From NCBI GenBank assembly GCA_002395805.1, contig DGVB01000034.1, positions 10,428-74,427 of the forward strand: a DNA stretch of 64,000 nucleotides, given 5' to 3'. This document shows, in pieces, positions 1 through 5,511 of this stretch (positions are counted from its first letter, which is position 1; the number at the start of each line of letters is the position of its first letter). Source of the DNA: Bacteroidales bacterium UBA4295 (lineage in GTDB: Bacteria; Bacteroidota; Bacteroidia; Bacteroidales; Paludibacteraceae). The position numbers and the translations under genes are program-made. The notes below the pieces were generated by a model. It made no database searches. It had not been told where the DNA came from and saw only the letters and a list, made by a program, of their open reading frames with translations.

Positions 1-277
1 TGTAGTGAGATCTTAAGTAGCAAACACGAATCTAAATGGGTCGGAAAGAAAAAAGATGATGTGTTTTTATTCATTACCGATGACCGAAATCAAGGCTATT
101 ATCAAGCATCTGGTTCAACATTAACAAACATCCCGGGACAAAACTGATTGATTCAATCCTATTCAATTCTTGGGAAGAATATGGGACGGATACGGTACGA
201 ATACAGTCAAAAGAGGGAAAAATATCACTCATATTGTTGTGAGCATAGAATCTATAGGATCTATCTCTATTGGATAA
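1..277 (+). pseudogene. 5'-truncated, twice-frameshifted hypothetical gene
   Basis: The first frame is open from base 1 to a TGA at 145-147 and gives 48 residues rich in charged and aromatic residues. Reading continues sensibly in another frame (LIDSILFNSWEEYGTDTV and onward) from about 143 and then in a third frame (NITHIVVSIESIGS) to a TAA at 275-277. Both switches fall next to short A runs (caaaact and gggaaaaata). The simplest reading is one gene of unknown family, cut by the window edge and carrying two indels. The indels could be real decay or assembly errors. No family was recognised. Confidence 0.45.
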
Positions 278-295
278 AAGACATCTCCTTTAAGC

Positions 296-475
296 ATGTC
301 TAACATTTTAACTAATATTATTATGCGCTACGAAGTTACGTTTAAAAAGAATTCAACGACCTACCAGAGAACATTAGATTTAAAGTATGGTAGTGAAGGT
401 GAGGCCAAAGAGGCTCTATGTCATCAAAGTGCTGATTATCGTGATGTTATCATTTTAGGTGTTCGCCCTTGTTAA
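296..475 (+). CDS. small hypothetical protein, 59 aa
   Basis: This open frame starts with ATG at 296, with a second possible ATG at 323 (MRYEVTFKK), and ends at TAA 473-475. The product is short and looks like alternating beta strands and one helix, ending DVIILGVRPC. It has no signal peptide or membrane segment. It lies just before a perfect stem-loop (485-518) and a zinc-ribbon gene, and may be the first of that small pair. The family is not recognised. Real coding is likely but not certain because it is so short. Confidence 0.45.
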   Translation: MSNILTNIIMRYEVTFKKNSTTYQRTLDLKYGSEGEAKEALCHQSADYRDVIILGVRPC

Positions 476-484
476 GATTATTTT

Positions 485-518
485 GTATAGAGGATATTTT
501 GAATGATATCCTCTATAC
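485..518 (+). terminator. perfect 13-bp stem-loop between two tiny genes
   Basis: GTATAGAGGATAT at 485-497 is exactly complementary to 506-518 with an 8-base loop. It begins 9 bases after the stop of the 59-residue gene. The sequence after it is only mildly T-rich, so it may be a weak intrinsic terminator, an RNA stability element or an operator. It ends 20 bases before the start of the zinc-ribbon gene. Confidence 0.45.
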
Positions 519-538
519 TGTTTCCAATCAAAGAGGCC

Positions 539-709
539 ATGTCAACAACATTTTCAGTTCCGTGCAAAAATTGCGGGAATCCAATTATTATTACTGTAGA
601 AGATGGTCGTGCCGGTGGAGTGCACGGCATTTGCCGCAGATGCTCCCATGGCGTTGAGGTATCCTATTCCTATAGCAATGGGAAATTAAATATATATAAT
701 GTATTGTAA
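539..709 (+). CDS. small zinc-ribbon-like protein, 56 aa
   Basis: The frame is open from 503 but the stem-loop at 485-518 covers the first ATG, so the ATG at 539 (MSTTFSVPCKNCG) is preferred. Two CxxC knuckles, CKNC near residue 9 and CRRC near residue 34, can form one zinc site. The rest is beta-rich. Such tiny ribbons bind nucleic acid or serve as structural adaptors, but nothing here fixes a role. It sits among AT-rich orphan genes. Confidence 0.55.
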   Translation: MSTTFSVPCKNCGNPIIITVEDGRAGGVHGICRRCSHGVEVSYSYSNGKLNIYNVL

Positions 710-764
710 CGGAGTAAGCTAAAAATCCGATAAAGAGTAAGCATAACGCAAAATATTGTTCTTT

Positions 765-1553
765 ATGAATAATCTTGTAGAATTTGAATACGATAGTTTC
801 GAAAAAATAAATAAAGTAACACTAAAAAAGAATGTTCGTCCAAAGGTTAGAATCCTTAAAAAGACTCTTAGGGTAAGTAAATTGGATGCTACATTTCTAG
901 GTTTTCAAGAAAATGGAGGGCAATCTGAAATAGGTATTTATCTAGCTTACAATTCTAATGTAGAGTTTCCTTCCTTGTTAATCAAATTTGATAATTCTGA
1001 AGTCCTGACTCTTCAATTATTAAGAACTTGGCACTATAATCGTAATGACAACCCATATGCCTCCTATGATATAGCGTGTGTTTATGGTATCTCACAAGAT
1101 ATATTGAAGAAGATGTGTAATGCTAACAATGTGGAATTTAGAGCAAAAAACGAAGATGATTATTTAGATTTTACCTTGGACGATATTGGCCTCGCCGCAT
1201 GTGCCATATTCAATGCTCTAATTGACGAGAATGCATATGTGGAAGAAATCAAAGAACGCGAAGCAGTAGAAATCGCGCGAGAAGCCAAGAAAAATGAGTA
1301 TAAGGCAAATGCTGCCGCTCGTTTAGCAAAAGCGAGAAAGCAAAAACAGCAGCAAGAAGAAAATGTGAAGAAGCAAAAACAACAGCAAGAAGAAAAAGCA
1401 AAGATGTTTAAAGTTGCCTTTTATTGTTATTTTATAGTTTTGGTAGGCGGTGGAATCTGGAGTTTGTTTGCCGCAAGTTGGACTCCAATAATCAGTCTAT
1501 TCATTTTAGTATCAGTAGTATTAATAATAATGGCCATTGTGCGGAATTCATAA
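765..1553 (+). CDS. C-terminally membrane-anchored coiled-coil protein, unknown function
   Basis: The product has about 262 residues. Residues 1-165 form a soluble, beta-rich domain of no family I recognise. Residues about 170-215 are a charged helix with two near-identical QKQQQEE blocks, a likely coiled coil. The last 45 residues contain two hydrophobic segments split by a short loop, so the protein probably sits in the inner membrane with its soluble part in the cytoplasm. The ATG at 765 is used; a TTG lies three codons upstream at 756. The next gene, HEPN-like, starts 22 bases after the stop, so the two may work together. Confidence 0.6.
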   Translation: MNNLVEFEYDSFEKINKVTLKKNVRPKVRILKKTLRVSKLDATFLGFQENGGQSEIGIYLAYNSNVEFPSLLIKFDNSEVLTLQLLRTWHYNRNDNPYASYDIACVYGISQDILKKMCNANNVEFRAKNEDDYLDFTLDDIGLAACAIFNALIDENAYVEEIKEREAVEIAREAKKNEYKANAAARLAKARKQKQQQEENVKKQKQQQEEKAKMFKVAFYCYFIVLVGGGIWSLFAASWTPIISLFILVSVVLIIMAIVRNS

Positions 1554-1575
1554 TATAGAAGTAGATTATTTAGCA

Positions 1576-2133
1576 ATGAAGAATTTTAAAGACTATAATG
1601 ATTTTGCAGCATATACTATTGCTGAAAATCTAAGAGCTATACAATTGTGTTTAACGACGCCTAAAGTTAAGAATTCTAATAGTTGTTACGGAATGTCGGT
1701 TGTAATATTACTTTCATCAGTAATAGACACACTTGGTATGTTCTATCGAAACGGCAATAGGGTTGAAAAAATAACAGAGACAGATGTTAAGAATAATAAA
1801 TTAGGTAAAGTAAGTGCTCATTTTAAAGCATTTTACGACAAATTCCTCGTCAATGTGTGTGATGAACATTTCTTTATGGGCGAATTTTATGAATTTGCCC
1901 GATGTCGTGCGACACATAACAATGTATTAGGGCCAAAGTTGAAAATCACGATAAATAAAAGTAGTAACGGGAAAGTATTTGAAAAAAAACATAGAAGGGC
2001 TTCCACTTATGTTTATCTAAACGAATTATATAAGATAGTTAAGGATGCTTATGATGTATTTATTTCCGAACAAAAAATAGTACTTTCTGAGACACCGCAA
2101 CCTACTACTGGAAATACGATACCTCAATCATGA
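1576..2133 (+). CDS. HEPN-like protein, candidate RNase
   Basis: The product has 185 residues from the ATG at 1576; an upstream ATG at 1537 would overlap the preceding gene. It is mostly helical. It carries RCRATHNN near residue 115, which fits the R-x4-H signature of HEPN nucleases, after a conserved-looking helix with a Met-Phe-Tyr run. HEPN proteins with this motif are often toxins or antiviral RNases. The tail (about 20 residues) is polar and disordered. The call rests on one motif plus the helical pattern, so it is tentative. It follows a membrane-anchored coiled-coil gene and precedes small acidic orphans. Confidence 0.4.
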   Translation: MKNFKDYNDFAAYTIAENLRAIQLCLTTPKVKNSNSCYGMSVVILLSSVIDTLGMFYRNGNRVEKITETDVKNNKLGKVSAHFKAFYDKFLVNVCDEHFFMGEFYEFARCRATHNNVLGPKLKITINKSSNGKVFEKKHRRASTYVYLNELYKIVKDAYDVFISEQKIVLSETPQPTTGNTIPQS

Positions 2134-2190
2134 TAGCAAATAGAAGATGCTATGCAGCGGCTTATAAAGTTGAATAAGTAATAGACAATT

Positions 2191-2520
2191 ATGGAAATGC
2201 AGGATGAAAAGCAATTGAGTTACAAACTCTATTTCGCTAAATGGCGTATTCCGCAAGAAGAGGACGATTTTGAGGAGGAAGGTTGGGTGTTATTTGATGA
2301 ACACCAAATAAAAGAATTTGAAGATTTTGTCCAAAAGGAGCGCAAAGATTTCTTAGCCGCAAATCCCAATCACGCAGAAGATGTTGACATGTGGGATGAA
2401 TGGATGTACGATGCATGGAAACAATCTGAAATAATAGCTTTATGTCCGAATGCGTTCGGCTATTACGTAGATGCATATGTAACTTATGTGGATCTTGACC
2501 ATCCTAAACTTATTGGTTAG
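2191..2520 (+). CDS. acidic small cytoplasmic protein, unknown function
   Basis: The product has 109 residues, is strongly acidic (an EEDDFEEEG stretch) and rich in Trp and Tyr. It has no signal peptide. Small acidic proteins with many aromatic residues in runs of unrelated genes are typical of immunity proteins for secreted toxins, but no toxin gene is visible in the window. The start could also be the ATG at 2197. It begins a set of four genes up to 3748 that read in the same direction with short gaps. Confidence 0.55.
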   Translation: MEMQDEKQLSYKLYFAKWRIPQEEDDFEEEGWVLFDEHQIKEFEDFVQKERKDFLAANPNHAEDVDMWDEWMYDAWKQSEIIALCPNAFGYYVDAYVTYVDLDHPKLIG

Positions 2521-2539
2521 TATATTACAGTAAAAATCC

Positions 2540-2785
2540 ATGAATGAAATAGTAGAAATATTGTGGCAGAAACTATACTCCACAGGCTATAAATGCAATT
2601 ATACCGCCGTACAAAAATATTGTTTCGACAACGGATTCGTATATCATCCGGAGCATGCAATATAAGATAACTATGTCGGAGAAGAACAACGACAATTGTT
2701 CGATTGGTTGGAGAAACATCTGGATGAATTAGGAGACGAAGCGACGATTGAGTTTTTCCGCGATTACATGAATGCAGAAATATAA
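2540..2785 (+). pseudogene. small gene interrupted by one in-frame TAA
   Basis: Reading from ATG 2540 gives 41 residues (MNEIVEILWQKLYSTGYKCN and onward), then a TAA at 2663-2665, then 39 further residues in the same frame to TAA 2783-2785. The second half (LFDWLEKHLDELGDE and onward) has no start codon of its own in frame, so this is best read as one 81-codon gene with a nonsense mutation. The whole is helical and acidic, like its neighbours. A sequencing error at one base would restore it. Confidence 0.6.
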
Positions 2786-2797
2786 AAACTTTATATT

Positions 2798-3058
2798 ATG
2801 AAATACTTAGTCGATAAAGAATCACACGTTATATATCTGGATGTCTCATACGACTCTAAAAGACATTTATGGTTAGAGCCGGGAGTCGTTTGCTGGAATC
2901 CTGATATCTTCTGCAAAGAGGGAGAAGAAGATCAATGTGGTTGTACTGTTGAAGATGTGCCGGAGAAAGAGATGTTCAAGATGTTAGCTGACGGCTATTC
3001 CGGTAACTTCTATTTCGTCAACGGACAACTATTGACGGAAAAACCAAAGGAACCGTAA
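2798..3058 (+). CDS. small hypothetical protein, 86 aa
   Basis: The product is acidic with several beta strands and a CGC near residue 49. It has no signal peptide. It follows the broken gene by 12 bases and precedes the next gene by 12 bases, so the run 2540-3748 looks like one transcript. The family is not recognised. The size, acidity and setting again recall immunity proteins; this is inference only. Confidence 0.55.
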   Translation: MKYLVDKESHVIYLDVSYDSKRHLWLEPGVVCWNPDIFCKEGEEDQCGCTVEDVPEKEMFKMLADGYSGNFYFVNGQLLTEKPKEP

Positions 3059-3070
3059 AACTGATACAGG

Positions 3071-3748
3071 ATGAACCTTGAGAATACCAAATATTATGCA
3101 GTCCATGTGGATGCCAGCAATGATAACTTGCAAGGCACCCACTATATCCCCTTCTCCGATGCAGACATCGAGCAAATGAAGCGGGAATTCGATGAAACGA
3201 AAGAACCGGGAGATTGTCTTTATTCAGGGGCATGCCTGCAGGATTATATGAGCCGCTATCTTAAGGAGAAGTTCGATTACGATATCCAATCGGATGTGGT
3301 CGGTAGGGTGTATATGTTTGATTTCGATCCGATGGATATGGAAGCAATTATACATATGCCCGATAATCCGCGCAGGGTGGATGTTTATATCAGCATAGGC
3401 GAGGACGAGTGTGTCAACTTCAATATTGCAGATGCGGAAGAAGAAATCCAGCAGGAAGAAGGCGAATACGACGGGAGTGTCATCACGCTCGCCAATGAGC
3501 AGGAACCATACAATCCCTATATCCAGATTCATCGCTTTTCTAAAGATCTTCCGCATCTAACCAACACCTTGAATATCACAAATCTGAGCATGCGTGGATG
3601 GGAGGTGAGAGGCCATATTGAATCGATAGAGCAAGACGATAATGTGACTGTTTATCATTGCAAAAACTCTCTCTTTACGTTTGATGTGGTAGTTACTGCA
3701 CACATCCTCTTCTGGTATGACGAAAACACACCTATTTACAAAGAGTAA
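3071..3748 (+). CDS. hypothetical protein, 225 aa
   Basis: The product is cytoplasmic and acidic, with mixed alpha and beta structure and a Glu-rich stretch near residues 122-132. It appears to have two halves, one ending near the Glu-rich segment and one beta-rich half after it. No family is recognised. It is the last gene of the left-hand orphan patch, and its codon use is closer to the core genes than that of the genes before 2.5 kb. Confidence 0.6.
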   Translation: MNLENTKYYAVHVDASNDNLQGTHYIPFSDADIEQMKREFDETKEPGDCLYSGACLQDYMSRYLKEKFDYDIQSDVVGRVYMFDFDPMDMEAIIHMPDNPRRVDVYISIGEDECVNFNIADAEEEIQQEEGEYDGSVITLANEQEPYNPYIQIHRFSKDLPHLTNTLNITNLSMRGWEVRGHIESIEQDDNVTVYHCKNSLFTFDVVVTAHILFWYDENTPIYKE

Positions 3749-3809
3749 TCAGTCTCACATCCACCTATCGTTAAGCACTAACTCCTATATAATTCCCTTT
3801 TTTATTGCC

Positions 3810-3972
3810 GCGTACGACTTGCTTACAGGACGGATACGGAACGATAACTCACCGCTCGCCATCAACATTAAGCTGTAAATAACTACTCATATTTGAGTAC
3901 TTATTGCAAAAAAATCATATTAAATACTCATATTTTAGTACTTAAGTTTGCTCCGGCGTACGACTCGCTTAC
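3810..3972. repeat. 17-bp direct repeat pair in gene-free stretch
   Basis: GCGTACGACTTGCTTAC at 3810-3826 recurs as GCGTACGACTCGCTTAC at 3956-3972, 16 of 17 identical. The block between them holds the two palindromes described separately. The gap from 3749 to 4100 has no open frame of note. Confidence 0.6.
3884..3940. promoter_or_regulatory. two related palindromes, operator-like
   Basis: TACTCATATTTGAGTA (3884-3899) is an inverted repeat with arms TACTCA/TGAGTA. TACTCATATTTTAGTA (3925-3940) is the same site with one arm base changed. The two are 41 bp apart, about four helical turns, on the same face of DNA. This is the usual shape of a paired repressor site such as those of toxin-antitoxin or HTH regulators. 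No regulator gene is next to it here, so it may be a remnant. Confidence 0.45.
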
Positions 3973-4003
3973 TGTATAACTTACCGGATTCTTCCTCTTA
4001 ATC

Positions 4004-4038
4004 CGCCGGCAGATTTGCTGGCGCTTTTTTTTCTTTTT
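4004..4038 (+). terminator. intrinsic terminator
   Basis: CGCCGGCA at 4004-4011 pairs with TGCTGGCG at 4016-4023 (one G-T pair) over a 4-base loop, followed by a long T-rich run to 4038. It separates the orphan patch from the LysM gene promoter. Confidence 0.75.
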
Positions 4039-4040
4039 TA

Positions 4041-4072
4041 TTTGCATATGTCCGAAAAAAGCAGTAAATTTG
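4041..4072 (+). promoter_or_regulatory. Bacteroidota-type promoter of the LysM gene
   Basis: TTTG at 4041-4044, 20 bases, then TAAATTTG at 4065-4072. This matches the TTTG-N20-TAnnTTTG pattern of the Bacteroidota primary sigma factor. It lies 28 bases before the ATG at 4101. Confidence 0.7.
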
Positions 4073-4100
4073 CACGCAAATTTGCATAAAATATCTCGAA

Positions 4101-5180
4101 ATGAAAAGAATTGCTATCTTTTTCGCCGCGATGACGCTTACGTTTACCGCAGCGGCACAAAAGCCAAACCAGACATACCTGACCTACATCGAGCAATGGA
4201 AAGCCACAGCTCTCCAAAACCAAGCAGACTATGGCATACCTGCCTCTATCATCATGGCGCAGGCGCTGCTGGAGTCCGCCGCCGGTACGAGTGAACTGGC
4301 AGTGAATGCCAATAATCATTTCGGCATCAAATGCACCAGCGAATGGTTCGGGGCTGTCTATTACTACGACGACGACAGCGAAGGCGAGTGTTTCCGCCAG
4401 TACAGCGATGCAGCCGAGAGTTTCAAAGATCATGCGCTCTTCCTCCAGCGCCCGCGCTATGCTACCTGTTTCGAAATAGCCGTCGAGGACTACGAGGGCT
4501 GGGCGCACCGCCTCAAAGCCTGCGGCTATGCGACGGATAACAACTATGCCCCGAAGTTGATTAAGATCATTGAAGAGTATCGGCTCGATACTCTTGGGGT
4601 TACGGGTTATGGGTTACCGGTTACGGGGGATTCTGTAGGGGTTACGGGTTATGGGGTACCGATTACGGGGTACTCGTTAGCGCAACCTGCAGCGAAGCCG
4701 AAGAGGCCGCTGAAAGCGGAGGTGGTGCACGGGACGACTCCGATAGCCGTGATCACCCGCGATCCGGAACCTCCCTATGAGGAGCCCCTGAGCGCGCGCG
4801 ACGAGAAGAAATTATTTCTGCTCCAGCATCCCCAAAAGAAATGCAACGGCGTTTCGTACGTAGAGGCGCGCGAAGGAGATACCTATGCCAATATCGCGTT
4901 TCGGCTTAACGTGCGCGAGCGCAGCCTGCGGGAATGGAATGATGCCTTGGGACGCGAATTGAATCAGGGCGACCGCGTCTATATGAGCGCGAAAAAGAAA
5001 AAAGTACCCCAGGAGAAAAGTCTGATGTGGGTGCATCCCGGAGAAGCGCTTTGGGATATTTGCCAGCGCGAAGGAATACAGATAGCGCAGGTACGCAAAC
5101 TGAACGGTTTTGCACCCGAACTGCGCGTCTTTCGTACAAGACAGCAGATCTATCTCAATAAGGTGAAAGGTGAAAGGTGA
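4101..5180 (+). CDS. exported glucosaminidase with two LysM domains
   Basis: The product has 359 residues with a signal peptide (cleavage after about residue 19, FTAAAQ). Residues about 28-165 are a mannosyl-glycoprotein endo-beta-N-acetylglucosaminidase domain (FlgJ/LytG type) that cuts the glycan strands of peptidoglycan; the SIIMAQALLESAAGTSELA helix carries the likely catalytic Glu. Two LysM-like domains follow near 250-295 and 305-355 for cell-wall binding. Between them lies a 28-residue linker (GVTGYG repeats) coded by GGGTTAC-type 7-mers (see repeat at 4597). The stop codon lies inside another 7-mer repeat. It has its own promoter upstream. Confidence 0.85.
   Translation: MKRIAIFFAAMTLTFTAAAQKPNQTYLTYIEQWKATALQNQADYGIPASIIMAQALLESAAGTSELAVNANNHFGIKCTSEWFGAVYYYDDDSEGECFRQYSDAAESFKDHALFLQRPRYATCFEIAVEDYEGWAHRLKACGYATDNNYAPKLIKIIEEYRLDTLGVTGYGLPVTGDSVGVTGYGVPITGYSLAQPAAKPKRPLKAEVVHGTTPIAVITRDPEPPYEEPLSARDEKKLFLLQHPQKKCNGVSYVEAREGDTYANIAFRLNVRERSLREWNDALGRELNQGDRVYMSAKKKKVPQEKSLMWVHPGEALWDICQREGIQIAQVRKLNGFAPELRVFRTRQQIYLNKVKGER
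4597..4666 (+). repeat. in-frame 7-mer repeats in the LysM gene linker
   Basis: Two blocks of four 7-mers each (4597-4624 and 4639-4666) with units GGGTTAC, GGGTTAT, GGGTTAC or GGGGTAC, and CGGTTAC or CGATTAC. The blocks are 42 bp apart and code for a 14-residue repeat of the GVTGYG type. A multiple of three 7-mers keeps the frame. Confidence 0.8.
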
Positions 5181-5196
5181 AAGGTGAAAGGTGAAA
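5162..5196 (+). repeat. five perfect GGTGAAA repeats over a stop/start junction
   Basis: Five exact copies of GGTGAAA. The LysM gene stops within the third copy (TGA 5178-5180) and the DUF721 gene starts with a GTG in the fourth (5184). Each GTG in the array is a possible start, and the units resemble ribosome binding sites. Loss or gain of one unit would change the end of the first gene and the spacing of the second. Confidence 0.85.
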
Positions 5197-5477
5197 GTTC
5201 TGCTTCGTTGACCGATGCGCTCGTCGCTTATCTGCGCGAGAGCGGCTTGGAGAAACCGGTGCTGGAGGTGCAGGTCGAAGAGGTGTGGCCGAGAGTGATG
5301 GGAGATATGGTCACCAAACTGACCCGCTCCGTAGAAGTGAAAGAAGGTATGCTGATCGTGAAGGTCAGCTCTGCTGCTCTCAAGGCGCAGCTATTCGAAA
5401 ACCGATTCGAACTGGTACGTAAGTTGAACGAAGCCGTCGGAGCGGAAGTAATCAAGGATTGCCGAATCCTCGGCTAA
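5184..5477 (+). CDS. DUF721 (DciA-like) protein
   Basis: The product has 97 residues and matches the DUF721 family: a helical N-terminus, then a core with the WPRVMGDMVTKLT helix and the VKVSSAALKAQLFENRFELV segment. The related bacterial DciA proteins help load the replicative helicase. In Bacteroidota this gene is short and lacks extra domains. The start is a GTG lying inside the GGTGAAA array, four bases after the previous stop, so translation is probably coupled. The 3' end runs straight into another 7-mer array. Confidence 0.75.
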   Translation: MKGESSASLTDALVAYLRESGLEKPVLEVQVEEVWPRVMGDMVTKLTRSVEVKEGMLIVKVSSAALKAQLFENRFELVRKLNEAVGAEVIKDCRILG

Positions 5478-5511
5478 TTGTGCATTGTGCATTGTAAATT
5501 GTGCATTGTAA
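5477..5511 (+). repeat. ATTGTGC-type 7-mer array between DUF721 and mutS2
   Basis: Five 7-mers in a row: ATTGTGC, ATTGTGC, ATTGTAA, ATTGTGC, ATTGTAA. The array fills the whole gap between the stop at 5475-5477 and the first codon of mutS2. Confidence 0.85.

Noticed and set aside
1..3748. Prophage or conjugative element
   Set aside because: No integrase, portal, mobilisation or transfer gene is visible; small orphan genes alone do not support it.
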